DNA of 64,000 nucleotides from Cyclobacteriaceae bacterium (GTDB taxonomy: Bacteria > Bacteroidota > Bacteroidia > Cytophagales > Cyclobacteriaceae): assembly GCA_028285685.1 (NCBI GenBank), contig JANQOR010000034.1:219612-283611 (forward strand), given 5' to 3'. Of this stretch, positions 26,447-35,264 are shown piece after piece; the first letter of the stretch is position 1, and every line of letters starts with the position of its first letter. The position numbers were made by a program, and so were the translations under genes. A model generated the notes under the pieces. That model saw only the letters and a program-made list of their open reading frames with translations, ran no database searches and was not told where the DNA came from.

Positions 26447-27520
26447 GTGGATTTTCGAAAGATCATTCATATCGACATGGATGCATTTTACGCATCGGTA
26501 GAACAATTAGATAATCCGGAATTACGTGGCAAACCAGTGGCGGTGGGTGGGAACTCCAAAAGAGGAGTAGTTGCTGCTGCCAGTTATGAAGCTCGGAAAT
26601 TTGGTGTGAAGTCAGCCATGCCTTCTGCCAGGGCTGCCAAGCAGTGCCCGGACCTGATCTTTGTCTATCCCCGGTTTCCAAGGTACAAGGAATTATCAAA
26701 TCAGATTAGGGAGGTTTTCTTTGAGTATACCGACTTGGTTGAACCCCTTTCCCTGGATGAAGCGTACTTGGACGTTACTGAAAACAAGATCGGATTGAAT
26801 TCCGCTACGTTGATTGCCACAGAGATCAAGAAGAAGATCAAAGAAAAAACTGGTCTGATCGCTTCCGCCGGAATCTCTTACAATAAGTTTCTAGCAAAGA
26901 CCGCCTCAGATATGGACAAGCCGGATGGACTGTACGTGATCCTACCTGATCAGGCCGAAGAATTTGTGGCTGCGCTCCCGGTACATCGGTTTCATGGAAT
27001 TGGGAAGGTCACAGCCGAGAAGATGGTAAAGGCCGGTATTTTCGTTGGAAAAGATCTAAGAGATAAAAGCCTGGAAGATCTCATTCGTCGGTATGGAAAG
27101 TCCGGTAAGTACTACTACAACATTTCGCGAGCAATAGATGAACGAAAGGTGCAGCCAAGTCGTGAAACCAAATCGATCAGCGCAGAACGAACCTTTGAGG
27201 ACAATCTGTATGAACTAGCTGAGATCAATAGACAGCTCGAGCGTATCGGTAAAATTTCGTTTGAACGATACCAAAAGAATCGCGACAAAGGTCATACCGT
27301 CACCATCAAAATCAAATACGCAGATTTCCGGCAGATCACCCGAAGCAAGACCGTCGATCATGGTATTGAAAAGGAAGCAGACTTCCTTGGAACAGTAATT
27401 GAACTAATGACGGATGATCTACTAAGTGAGGAAGGAGTCCGGCTGATCGGTGTGGGGATCTCCAATTTTAAAAAAGAAGAGGAACCGAAAGAAGAGGTGC
27501 AGCTTACCCTGGCGTTTTGA
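26447..27520 (+). CDS. dinB: DNA polymerase IV (Y-family translesion polymerase)
   Basis: This 357-residue Y-family polymerase starts at GTG 26447, the only start after an in-frame stop that keeps the conserved FRKIIHIDMDAFYASVEQ. Metal-binding acidic residues are in HIDMDAF (Asp10) and SLDEAYLD (about 102-105). KPVAVGG and AGISYNKFLAKTASDMDKP are family hallmarks, followed by the HhH thumb (FHGIGKVTAEKM) and the little-finger domain. It copies past DNA lesions at low fidelity. The C-terminus ends VQLTLAF, resembling the QLxLF-type beta-clamp binding motif. No LexA-like box was recognised upstream. Confidence 0.95.
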   Translation: MDFRKIIHIDMDAFYASVEQLDNPELRGKPVAVGGNSKRGVVAAASYEARKFGVKSAMPSARAAKQCPDLIFVYPRFPRYKELSNQIREVFFEYTDLVEPLSLDEAYLDVTENKIGLNSATLIATEIKKKIKEKTGLIASAGISYNKFLAKTASDMDKPDGLYVILPDQAEEFVAALPVHRFHGIGKVTAEKMVKAGIFVGKDLRDKSLEDLIRRYGKSGKYYYNISRAIDERKVQPSRETKSISAERTFEDNLYELAEINRQLERIGKISFERYQKNRDKGHTVTIKIKYADFRQITRSKTVDHGIEKEADFLGTVIELMTDDLLSEEGVRLIGVGISNFKKEEEPKEEVQLTLAF

Positions 27521-27695
27521 CTTCTATCCCAAGTCAAAAGTGGCACTCAACAGACTAATGATTCTCCCGGTCATTCCTGTTTTAAATCTACCATAAGGGA
27601 AAAGAACGGAGCAAGTGATGTATTTTCATTCAACTATTTGGTTGAACGATGTTTTTGTGTTAACCTTGCTTTATTAAACTAAATGGTTGAATGAA

Positions 27696-28223
27696 ATGAA
27701 GGTTATATTTATCTTACTAATTGTTGGAAGTTCGATGATAGCTTGCCAACAAGCGCCATCAGAGCAAACGATTTCCAAAATGGTAAGTGAGCGAGTGGAA
27801 GCTCGCATTGCTGAATCGGAAGCGATCGAAAAATCCAATCTAGAAACGATCGGAAAACTCCTGCAAGGCTTTTCCACGGGAAACACGGATCAAATAAATG
27901 AATTGGTTCATGAGGATTTTAAGAATTATCACGCTCCTGAAGGCTTGCAGGACCGAGCAGGATTCCACGAGATCGTTAAGCAGGTGAGCAGTACATTCGG
28001 TTCTTTTGATGAGCTGGACTTGAAACCAGCGCACCTTTTTGCAAAAGGAGACTATGTCGCGATGATGGACGTAGGTAGTGGAGTGAGAAACGGGAAGGAA
28101 TATTCACATGTCGATATTCACATCTTCAAATTGAAGGATGGAAAAATGTATGAGCATTGGAACTCATTCGGTCTTCCTTCGCAGAGAGACATTTTATTAA
28201 AATTTATGCAAGAGTCAAATTAA
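27696..28223 (+). CDS. Lipoprotein with SnoaL/NTF2-like domain
   Basis: Start chosen at ATG 27696; a TTG 9 nt upstream would also work. The signal ends in a lipobox (VGSSMIAC), giving a lipid-anchored protein of about 175 residues. After a helical linker (about residues 25-45) comes a SnoaL/NTF2-like cone fold: LLQGFSTGNTDQINELVHEDFKNYHA, AGFHEIVKQV, and VDIHIFKLKDGKMYEHWNS. Such domains act in polyketide cyclisation or simply bind small ligands; function here is unknown. The downstream gene starts 7 bp later, so the cluster to 29299 may be one operon. Confidence 0.75.
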   Translation: MKVIFILLIVGSSMIACQQAPSEQTISKMVSERVEARIAESEAIEKSNLETIGKLLQGFSTGNTDQINELVHEDFKNYHAPEGLQDRAGFHEIVKQVSSTFGSFDELDLKPAHLFAKGDYVAMMDVGSGVRNGKEYSHVDIHIFKLKDGKMYEHWNSFGLPSQRDILLKFMQESN

Positions 28224-28230
28224 TAGTTCA

Positions 28231-28539
28231 ATGAAAGCAGTACGAGTACAATACACAGTTAGGTCTGAATATGTAGAAACTAACAAGGCGAACATCAAAA
28301 AAGTGATGGATGTTTTGAAAGCCAATCCTATCCGAGGAATGCAATATGCCTCCTTTACATTGGATGATGGTCAAACATTTGTGCACATTAACATGGCAGA
28401 AGACCAGGAGACGCTGGATAAGCTTCAGGAAGTTGAAGAATTCAATGACTTCAGAAGCCAGCTTAAAGCCAGCGGTCCTGTTTCGCCACCACAATCAGAA
28501 AACTTAAATTTGGTGGCTGCAGGGTTTGAGCTGTCATAA
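28231..28539 (+). CDS. Small conserved protein, likely ferredoxin-like alpha+beta barrel
   Basis: This 102-residue protein has a pattern of VRVQYTVRSEYVE, NIKKVMDVLKANP, GMQYASFTLDDGQTFVHINMAED and LDKLQEVEEFNDFRSQL. This resembles a dimeric alpha/beta barrel (monooxygenase/quinol-binding-like). No catalytic residues could be assigned. It abuts the ArsR regulator (stop TAA directly followed by ATG) and lies 7 bp after the SnoaL-like gene, so it belongs to the ArsR/SRPBCC operon. Confidence 0.7.
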   Translation: MKAVRVQYTVRSEYVETNKANIKKVMDVLKANPIRGMQYASFTLDDGQTFVHINMAEDQETLDKLQEVEEFNDFRSQLKASGPVSPPQSENLNLVAAGFELS

Positions 28540-28881
28540 ATGAGTACAAAAATTGATCAAACGGATAAAATCTTTTCCGCACTCGCGGATAAGAGCAGGA
28601 GAAAGGTTGTTGAAATGCTTCATAAGAAGGATGCTTCTATCCTGGAGCTTTCGGAGTCTTTCTCCATGTCCTTTCAAGCTTTAAGCAAGCACATCAAGAT
28701 CCTGGAATCAGCAGGAATCGTCACCAAGGAGAAGCAAGGGAAGTTTGTTATTTGTTCATTGGATCATGCTACTTTGAAAAAGTCATTAAAATGGATTTCA
28801 TACTACTCCAACTTTTGGAATGAATCTTTCAACAAGTTGGATGGATTGATAAAAAAAGAAAAAGATGGCAAACGAAAATAA
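28540..28881 (+). CDS. ArsR family transcriptional regulator
   Basis: This 113-residue winged-helix protein has the ArsR/SdpR pattern: IFSALADKSRRKVVEMLHKKD, ILELSESFSMSFQALSKHIKILESAGIV and a wing KEKQGKFVICSLD. No cysteine metal-site motif is present, so it is probably a non-metal autorepressor type. Such regulators are very often paired with an SRPBCC/AHSA1 protein, as here. Its last 17 nt overlap the next gene, indicating translational coupling. Confidence 0.92.
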   Translation: MSTKIDQTDKIFSALADKSRRKVVEMLHKKDASILELSESFSMSFQALSKHIKILESAGIVTKEKQGKFVICSLDHATLKKSLKWISYYSNFWNESFNKLDGLIKKEKDGKRK

Positions 28882-29299
28882 GGTTTACGTTCAGCGAACC
28901 TTTGAATGCAGTCCTGAAGCTCTGTTTGACTGGCTTACGATACCTGAACTTATTGTTCAATGGTTCGGGCCCGAAGGTTTTACAACGGGAGAGGTCAAAA
29001 GTGAACCAATCGAAGGTGGTTCATATAGTATTCAGCTGGAAAAGAAGCCAGACATGTCCTTTACTGTCTACGGAGAGTACCTGGAAATCAAAAAACCTGA
29101 ACTGATCAGATTTTCATATCATTATGATGGGCTAGCAGGCCGCCCGCCAAGCATCGTGCAGTTTTCCTTGACCGAAAAAGAGCGTGAAGCAACAGAACTT
29201 TCCATGATTCAAACCTTTGAAGTGTCTACACCCGATTTCTCGACGAGAACAGCGGCCTGGAACTTCATGCTGCAAAGACTGCATGACCTGACTTCCTGA
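28865..29299 (+). CDS. SRPBCC (AHSA1/START-like) domain protein
   Basis: This 144-residue protein begins VQRTFECSPEALFDWLTIPELIVQWFGPEGF, the classic AHSA1-type opening, and contains GGSYSIQL ... GEYLEIKKPELIRFSY and a C-terminal helix (AAWNFMLQRLHDL). The fold encloses a hydrophobic pocket for small lipophilic ligands. It is encoded overlapping an ArsR-type repressor and is probably that repressor's main target. It ends exactly one base before the stop codon of the convergent DUF5916 gene. Confidence 0.9.
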   Translation: MANENKVYVQRTFECSPEALFDWLTIPELIVQWFGPEGFTTGEVKSEPIEGGSYSIQLEKKPDMSFTVYGEYLEIKKPELIRFSYHYDGLAGRPPSIVQFSLTEKEREATELSMIQTFEVSTPDFSTRTAAWNFMLQRLHDLTS

Positions 29300-31513
29300 T
29301 CAACTCTTTACGAACGTATAGGTATACTTGATAATAAATGCGCGACTTTCAATTCGAGGATAATGTGGCACCTCTCTGGTCAGGTCACTATTTACTCCAA
29401 GATTCCACACAATGAATAGGTCATTACCCTCGCTAGGATTGTAGCGGAGGCGAATGTTTCCAAATGAGTAGCGATCGCCACTGTTATGCTGGACAAAAGC
29501 ACTTAATGAAAGCTTGGTGCTAAACATATAGTTGCTTCTCAAGCGAATTAGATGAGCAATGAATTCTTCATTTGTCTCCGAAAACTTGACTCGATTGTAG
29601 AAATAGTTCAGGCCCACATCCAGCGAAGAGGAAATTCTCCAACCAGGAGAGATTCCAAGTACGAGCTGGTTTCCATTGAAAAATTTTCCAACAGTCAGAT
29701 CGGTTTGAACATTCACTAATTTTTGAAAAGGAGAGGCATAAGATCCCGACAGGACCTGAAATTCATATTTCCCCGGCAAAATATCTACATCCCCGAGCGT
29801 AAAAGTGTCTGTCAGGTTTTCGATTTGGTGATTGACCTGAATGTTTCCAAAGCTTCCGGACTTGGCGTTAAAGGACCAGCCAGGTCCCAGCATAAATGAC
29901 TGAACGTCTCGTGTTCCATTGTTCATAACATGTGATCCCGATATGAAAACCTGGTGATTGAGAAGTCTTTTATCGCTTCCGGGGATCCAGCTCCACCAAA
30001 TTCGGTTCCCGTACCGGGTATAATCTTCCCGTAGTTCAAAACCCATCTCTGGCTCATAGTTTTCACCGACCCTACTAAATCCCAAATTGTAACCAAACCC
30101 AAGGTTCTTTCGGCGCTCAAAATTGATCCTCATTTTAGCATTCGAAGCTGAGAATGGTGAAATGTCAAGATCATTATAAAAGGTCTGTGCATAATTGACA
30201 TTTACATAATCATCGGTTGTCAACCGAAAAACTCCATCGACACCCGTTGTGGTATTGTAATTGCCCCTGGTGTCCACCTTGTTGGTGACAATACCGCCTA
30301 TGTAGGTAAAAGGGTTTATGACTTGCCGTCTTAGACGAACCACACCATAGTTGGTCGAATTGAGGTCGCCGATTGATTCCGTTTGCATGTCCAACAAGCC
30401 CAGATCCCACCCTCCTACTCTACCAATCATCCGGACACCGCCATAGATCCGGACCGGGCCCTCATCGTCATCCAACCCAATTCTCCGACTGTAAAAAAGT
30501 CGATTAGGTCCACCGGTATTTACATCAAACACACTGGAGCGTTCCTGGAAAAACAGCCTTTTTTCGGGAAAAAACAAAGAAAAACGAGTCAAATTCACTT
30601 GTTGATCATCGGCTTCAACTTGGGCAAAGTCTGGATTGACTGTCACATCCATGGTAAGGTTACTGGTGAAGCTGTACTTCAGGTCAAGTCCTGCTTCCAC
30701 CTTTAAATCACTATTCCGAATAAATTCCGTATCTGAATCATTCAACTCATTTTGAAACTGATGACCTGTTAGCATATAGGGAGCGATGTAAACTGGCTTC
30801 CGTGGTTCGATTCCCTTTAAGACAATCTCCTGCATTCTGGAGGGTTTCCAGGAGCTCCACGGACCCAGATCGTTACGCATTGCAGGATACGTTACTTGTT
30901 CATTTTTACTAGGCATGTAGCGCCAGGTAACGAATCCCATTTTTACTTCATCACCATCCGTCTGGAACCTCAGACTTGTAAAAGGAATTCGCATCTCAGC
31001 CTGCCAGCCTTGCTCCGTTATGGTTGTCTTCACATCCCAAAACGTATTCCAGCTTAAGTTCACTGGAAAATCTCCCTGCGCATCGTTGAAAACGGTGGCG
31101 TCCCAACGCAAGCCAGCCGGGGTTGTAAAAAAAGCAAGTGCATTCTCTTTGTCATTAAAGGAATCCAAGACAAAACCAAAGTATTCGGTACTTCCCTCCA
31201 TCGCATCGCGCCTTTTTGTTGTATTCTGAAGGTTTGATATGTCTTCGTACAACATGTTGCCAGCCAGGTAGAGATATTGATCATCGAACCCGACGAAAAT
31301 ATCGGTATGTTCGGATGGTGCATTCCCAAAAACTGGCTGATGAGAGACAAGTTTTAGTGGTTCAAAGTTTGTCCATTCCTGAGCATCAACTAACCCATCA
31401 AATTGGAGGGGTCGAACCAGCCTATTTATCTCCACAGGGGTTTGTGCACTAGAAGTACTAACGAGGCACTGTAGAAGGATTAGAAGGAGTATGGTTGGAT
31501 TTCTAAAACCCAT
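29300..31513 (-). CDS. DUF5916 outer-membrane protein with CBM9-like N-terminal domain
   Basis: This 737-residue protein has a signal peptide (LLLILLQCLVSTSSAQ). About residues 35-215 form a carbohydrate-binding family 9-like beta sandwich (LQFDGLVDAQEW ... DIFVGFDDQYLYLAG ... WQAEMRIPFTSLRF). The remainder is DUF5916: FAQVEADDQQVNLTRFSLFFPEKRLFFQE is typical, followed by alternating amphipathic strands that should form an outer-membrane beta-barrel ending in an aromatic-rich strand (FIIKYTYTF). Function is not established; a role in surface glycan handling is speculative. Its stop abuts that of the convergent SRPBCC gene with no spacer. Confidence 0.88.
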   Translation of the reverse strand: MGFRNPTILLLILLQCLVSTSSAQTPVEINRLVRPLQFDGLVDAQEWTNFEPLKLVSHQPVFGNAPSEHTDIFVGFDDQYLYLAGNMLYEDISNLQNTTKRRDAMEGSTEYFGFVLDSFNDKENALAFFTTPAGLRWDATVFNDAQGDFPVNLSWNTFWDVKTTITEQGWQAEMRIPFTSLRFQTDGDEVKMGFVTWRYMPSKNEQVTYPAMRNDLGPWSSWKPSRMQEIVLKGIEPRKPVYIAPYMLTGHQFQNELNDSDTEFIRNSDLKVEAGLDLKYSFTSNLTMDVTVNPDFAQVEADDQQVNLTRFSLFFPEKRLFFQERSSVFDVNTGGPNRLFYSRRIGLDDDEGPVRIYGGVRMIGRVGGWDLGLLDMQTESIGDLNSTNYGVVRLRRQVINPFTYIGGIVTNKVDTRGNYNTTTGVDGVFRLTTDDYVNVNYAQTFYNDLDISPFSASNAKMRINFERRKNLGFGYNLGFSRVGENYEPEMGFELREDYTRYGNRIWWSWIPGSDKRLLNHQVFISGSHVMNNGTRDVQSFMLGPGWSFNAKSGSFGNIQVNHQIENLTDTFTLGDVDILPGKYEFQVLSGSYASPFQKLVNVQTDLTVGKFFNGNQLVLGISPGWRISSSLDVGLNYFYNRVKFSETNEEFIAHLIRLRSNYMFSTKLSLSAFVQHNSGDRYSFGNIRLRYNPSEGNDLFIVWNLGVNSDLTREVPHYPRIESRAFIIKYTYTFVKS

Positions 31514-31670
31514 TGATAAATAACAATTCGAGTTCCTGATAAACCCACATGGTGATTTAGGCGCTATTTTAGACCATTCTGGCTTAAAAAAACTCCATCT
31601 AAAGTATGAATTTCATGCTATAAACTCATTACAACTAAATAACCAATGAAGTTGTAATTGAAAGGATAGT

Positions 31671-32555
31671 TTATTGGCCTTTTTTCTTCCAGTACCTCAC
31701 CAGGCCAGCAACACTCATCCAAGAGGGATTTGCAGCTTCATACTGCCGAACACCCAATTCCGAAACCCCGCGCTCTTTTAACTGGTTTGACGTGTATTCA
31801 ATGAACTGTGGCGTGATCTCCTCGTTCGAATACCCTGACTCCCACTTCACTTTCATCCAAAAGGCCCAGTTATTGAGAACCTCTTTCATCTCTCGCATGT
31901 GTCCTTCAGGGTCCTTTTCAGAACCAAAATGCGTTAGGACAAGTGATGAAGGTTTCTTCTTCAGGACCAGGTCAATCGAATTGATCCATTCATCCAGATC
32001 AATGTCTGGTGGTGGACATGGCGGAACGACTGGACCTCCTCCAATTTTAACACCGGCAAGATCGCCAGCAAAAACAATTTCTCCCCACTGCCAAGCGACA
32101 TGATGTTTCGCGTGACCCGGGGTATGTAGTGCCACAAATTTTTCGCCACCTATTTTAATCTTCTGTTCATGCTTTACTGCCTTTAACCTATCCATTTCGA
32201 TCCCTTCCATTCTTCCCCAAAGAGCATCCATCTGATCACCATATATCATTGTCGCAGAGGCAACCAATTTCGAAGGATCGTGCATATGATCTACGCCAAA
32301 GGGATGCAAATAGATATTTGCGCCAGCCTCAGCAAATGCCCAAGCAGCACCAGCATGATCAAAATGGATGTGCGAAAGCAAGACATGCTTAACGTCAGAT
32401 ACTTTGTACCCATGAAGCGCCAGGCCTCCTTCAAGGTTTCCAAACGTACTGTAAGGCCCCGTTTCGATCAAGACAGGTCCATCCGATGTCTTGATCAGGA
32501 ACGCTGCAATGGCACTATCAAAACCTTGAAAATGCAAGTCAATAACTTGGTACAT
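31671..32555 (-). CDS. MBL fold metallo-hydrolase
   Basis: This 294-residue metallo-beta-lactamase fold protein has the metal-binding HxHxDH motif in LLSHIHFDHAG (about residues 60-70), the second site HTPGHAKHH (about 147-155) and FAGDLAG (about 163-169), with a last His in LTHFGSEKD. This gives a complete two-metal site. It has no signal peptide, so it is cytoplasmic. The substrate (thioester, lactone or phosphodiester) cannot be told. It is divergent from the thioesterase gene, with about 100 bp between them for promoters. Confidence 0.9.
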   Translation of the reverse strand: MYQVIDLHFQGFDSAIAAFLIKTSDGPVLIETGPYSTFGNLEGGLALHGYKVSDVKHVLLSHIHFDHAGAAWAFAEAGANIYLHPFGVDHMHDPSKLVASATMIYGDQMDALWGRMEGIEMDRLKAVKHEQKIKIGGEKFVALHTPGHAKHHVAWQWGEIVFAGDLAGVKIGGGPVVPPCPPPDIDLDEWINSIDLVLKKKPSSLVLTHFGSEKDPEGHMREMKEVLNNWAFWMKVKWESGYSNEEITPQFIEYTSNQLKERGVSELGVRQYEAANPSWMSVAGLVRYWKKKGQ

Positions 32556-32653
32556 AGGCGTTGTAGGTTGGTGAATTCCAGGCGTTAATTCGCTAGAGAC
32601 GTGATGGAATCTCTATTATTGCCAAGTCAAATTCTTGTTCTAAGTTAACTAAA

Positions 32654-33139
32654 ATGAACGACTCAAAATATTTTCAAGATCACATGCCCGAAAACGTCTG
32701 TTTTGGTTGCGGGCATAACCATGAGGGACTGCAAATCAAAAGCTATTGGGACGGTGAAGAGTCAGTCTGTCGATGGACCTCTACTGAAAAGTATCATGGC
32801 TGGAGCGATTTGATGAACGGAGGGATCATGGCTACTTTGATAGACTGTCACTGTATGGGAACAGCAATGGCGGATGCCTACAAAAGGGAGGGGAGACCAC
32901 TTGATTCAGATCCGGAGTATCGATATGCTACCGGAACCCTGTCAGTAAAATACCTGAAACCCACTCCAAATACCGAAGTTGAGCTCCGTGCGCGTGTCAT
33001 CGAGGTAAAAGGGAAGAAGACGGTCTTAAAATGTGATTTCTTTTCCGAACAAGGAGAAAAAACGGCCGAAGCAGATGTCGTCGCAATCCGTGTCTTTGAT
33101 GGAAGTCTGGCTTCAGATCAGAACCCTTTTAAATCATGA
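32654..33139 (+). CDS. PaaI-like hotdog-fold thioesterase
   Basis: This 161-residue hotdog protein contains CFGCGHNHEGLQIK, a CxxCG start common in one PaaI branch. The catalytic-site helix is MNGGIMATLIDCHCMGTAMA, where the usual HGG is replaced by NGG, and the core strand is TGTLSVKYLKPTPN. It probably hydrolyses acyl-CoA thioesters. The cysteine pair could bind a metal or be structural; this is not known. The Lgt-like gene begins 40 bp downstream, separated by AT-rich direct repeats. Confidence 0.87.
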   Translation: MNDSKYFQDHMPENVCFGCGHNHEGLQIKSYWDGEESVCRWTSTEKYHGWSDLMNGGIMATLIDCHCMGTAMADAYKREGRPLDSDPEYRYATGTLSVKYLKPTPNTEVELRARVIEVKGKKTVLKCDFFSEQGEKTAEADVVAIRVFDGSLASDQNPFKS

Positions 33140-33179
33140 TATAATTGTTAATTTGTAATTGTTAATTGTCAATTAATAA
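33140..33179 (+). repeat. AT-rich direct repeats
   Basis: Two near copies of TAATTGTTAATT, followed by a partly inverted GTCAATTAATAAA. Similar TTAGTT/TTAATT strings occur at 10910-10980 and 50480-50512. Function unknown. Confidence 0.4.
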
Positions 33180-33956
33180 ATGCATCCAGAGTTATTTTCC
33201 GTAGGAAATTTTACCGTTCACACGTACGGCTTCCTGATCATGATTGGAGCGACATCTGGGTATTTTTATCTGGCATGGTCAGCCAACAAGGATCTGGGTA
33301 TCGACAGGTACAAAATTCAGAACATTCTTGTATTGGCAATTATTCTTGGTTTTGTGGGAGGGAAGTTGTTTTTCTACCTCGAAAATCCAGACTATTATTT
33401 TAGCTCTTTTTCAAAACTTACAAAAAATTTCAGATCTGGCTTTGTTTTCTACGGATCGCTGCTTTTTGCCTCACCTGCCATCGTATGGTATTTCAGGAAA
33501 CAAAACTGGCCCTTTTGGCCGATGATGGACCGACTCGCAATCGCTGCCTGTATTGTGCACGGGACAGGACGATTAGGTTGCTTCTTTGCGGGCTGTTGTC
33601 ATGGAATCGAAACTGATGTGCCTTGGGCGGTGACGTTCACCGATCAGGCATCGCAGGCACCACTTCACACTCCATTGCACCCTACGCAACTCTACTCTTC
33701 AACACTAATCTTTTCGATCTTGATCCTACTGCTGATGTTTAAGCGGCACAAACGATTTGAGGGACAGTTGTTCTTTATCTACATCATTCTGTACGCCCTG
33801 GGACGATCAATCATTGAAATCTTTAGAGGTGACGAAGAGCGTGGATTCATCGTAGATGATATACTGTCACATTCTCAATTTATTTCCATTGTTGTGATTG
33901 CGATCGCAATCTGGGCGTATTTCAAATTCAAAAAGAAAGCTGATTTTCAGAAGTAA
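33180..33956 (+). CDS. Prolipoprotein diacylglyceryl transferase family protein (Lgt-like)
   Basis: A 258-residue polytopic membrane protein with about seven spans. Family landmarks are the N-terminal HTYGFLIMIGATSGY, the signature loop GRLGCFFAGCCHG, HPTQLYSS and RSIIEIFRGDEERG. Lgt transfers diacylglycerol from phosphatidylglycerol to the lipobox Cys of prelipoproteins. Classical Lgt has GRIGNFINGE in the signature; the GCFxAGCC(H/Y)G form is a recognised variant, so this may be a paralogue with a related rather than the main role. It ends flush with the convergent lipoprotein gene. Confidence 0.82.
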   Translation: MHPELFSVGNFTVHTYGFLIMIGATSGYFYLAWSANKDLGIDRYKIQNILVLAIILGFVGGKLFFYLENPDYYFSSFSKLTKNFRSGFVFYGSLLFASPAIVWYFRKQNWPFWPMMDRLAIAACIVHGTGRLGCFFAGCCHGIETDVPWAVTFTDQASQAPLHTPLHPTQLYSSTLIFSILILLLMFKRHKRFEGQLFFIYIILYALGRSIIEIFRGDEERGFIVDDILSHSQFISIVVIAIAIWAYFKFKKKADFQK

Positions 33957-34340
33957 CTAATCTTCTATGAGTTCGAGTGACAGCCTGCTATACCTGCTAT
34001 CGGAAGCAGTAGCTGTTATTCGGTAGGTGTAATAGCCGGATTCAAGTGGTGTTTCTCCAAAATAATCGAACGGTTGAATGGTCGCAACACTGCCATCGAT
34101 TCTCAATTCCACAAAAGCGTATCTGTAAGCAAGCTCAAATAATTTGTACTCTGAACTGAAAAGGGGTTCAAGCTTGCCGTAGTGTTGCTCTTTCCCACTA
34201 GCGTTAACAACAATGTGATCAAAGGTGTAGGCACTGGCATTTTCAATGCGAATTGCTGTCATCCCACCAAGTTCGGGCAAAGGAGTGCTTTCGCATAAGC
34301 AAAAGAACAATATGATTGATAAGCTAATGAAATATCTCAT
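33957..34340 (-). CDS. Small exported protein of unknown function (possible lipoprotein)
   Basis: Start taken at ATG 34340, which gives MRYFISLSIILFFCLCESTP, a signal peptide with cysteines that may serve as a lipobox; an ATG 15 nt upstream is an alternative. The remaining ~105 residues form beta strands (AIRIENASAYTFDHIVVNAS, GYYTYRITATAS). No family recognised. The stop codon directly abuts that of the convergent Lgt-like gene. Confidence 0.6.
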   Translation of the reverse strand: MRYFISLSIILFFCLCESTPLPELGGMTAIRIENASAYTFDHIVVNASGKEQHYGKLEPLFSSEYKLFELAYRYAFVELRIDGSVATIQPFDYFGETPLESGYYTYRITATASDSRYSRLSLELIED

Positions 34341-34388
34341 CGTGTCTGTAATCACAAAGAGTACAGGCAGCAGTCAAATTACCCTAAT

Positions 34389-35264
34389 TCATTGCACTCT
34401 AAGCTGCAAAAACTCAGGCTGGATTTCAATGTTAAAGGGTGGCTGGCCCAGTCGCTCGCCGTCAATATGTGCGTATAGTAGTTCACTTGCCTCAATCCGA
34501 ACATTTTTTGCACGATGAAATTCAACCATTTTGAGATCTCCATGGCTACCATTAGACAGTCTATGAATATTTAAAAATCGCTTCCACGGGGATAAATCTC
34601 CGATCTCGCAGACCTCCAACAGCCCATCATCAATTTTCGCCTCCGGCATGAGTTTGAAACCTCCACCGAACGTCGTTCCATTGCCAATAGTTAGTAAGAT
34701 CAGGTCTTTCTTAAGGGGTTTTCCATCAACATCAAAATCGAATGGTTTGACTTTGTAGCTTCCTAGAATTCGCAAGACATGATAATAGTAAGCGGCATGG
34801 CCTTTTAGGAGCGGAACTCTTTTTGAGGCCATGTCCTCCACAATTTGACCGTCAAAGCCAATACCTACTCCATTTAGAAAAAGTCGCTCATTGCATTTCC
34901 CAAGGTCGGTTCTCGTCACTTTTCCATCCACTGCCGTTTGAAAAACTTCTTCTTGGGTCTTGCCAAGGGTTATGTTCTTAGTGAAATCATTACCCGTTCC
35001 GGCCGGAATGATCGATACGGGAATATCATATGCTAGTCCATTGACCGCTTCATTGATTGTTCCATCGCCACCAATAATGATCACGTCTGAAAACGTGGCA
35101 TCCAGACGTCTGGTAGCCTTCGTTGCATCACCATCTAAATCTGTGTCGACAACTTCAAAAGCCAGATTTCGAGCTCGCAAGAACTCTGATAGTTCTTTAA
35201 GAATTCTTACGGTCTTTTTGCTTCCGGAGAACCGATTGCCGACAACAAATATTTTTCTGATCAA
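34389..35264 (-). CDS. Diacylglycerol kinase family lipid kinase (YegS/DgkB-like)
   Basis: This 291-residue kinase has the nucleotide-binding core VIIIGGDGTINEAVNGL (GGDGT near residue 65), IIPAGTGNDFTKNI, and the later region NGVGIGFDGQIV. The C-terminal beta domain ends LLYAHIDGERL. It phosphorylates diacylglycerol or a related lipid at the membrane, feeding phosphatidic acid back to phospholipid synthesis. The start overlaps the stop of the threonine dehydratase gene by 4 bp (ATGA), so the two are translationally coupled. Confidence 0.92.
   Translation of the reverse strand: MIRKIFVVGNRFSGSKKTVRILKELSEFLRARNLAFEVVDTDLDGDATKATRRLDATFSDVIIIGGDGTINEAVNGLAYDIPVSIIPAGTGNDFTKNITLGKTQEEVFQTAVDGKVTRTDLGKCNERLFLNGVGIGFDGQIVEDMASKRVPLLKGHAAYYYHVLRILGSYKVKPFDFDVDGKPLKKDLILLTIGNGTTFGGGFKLMPEAKIDDGLLEVCEIGDLSPWKRFLNIHRLSNGSHGDLKMVEFHRAKNVRIEASELLYAHIDGERLGQPPFNIEIQPEFLQLRVQ

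Noticed and set aside
26447-27520. SOS (LexA-type) control of dinB
   Set aside because: No recognisable LexA-like box was found upstream, and Bacteroidota LexA sites are not well defined.
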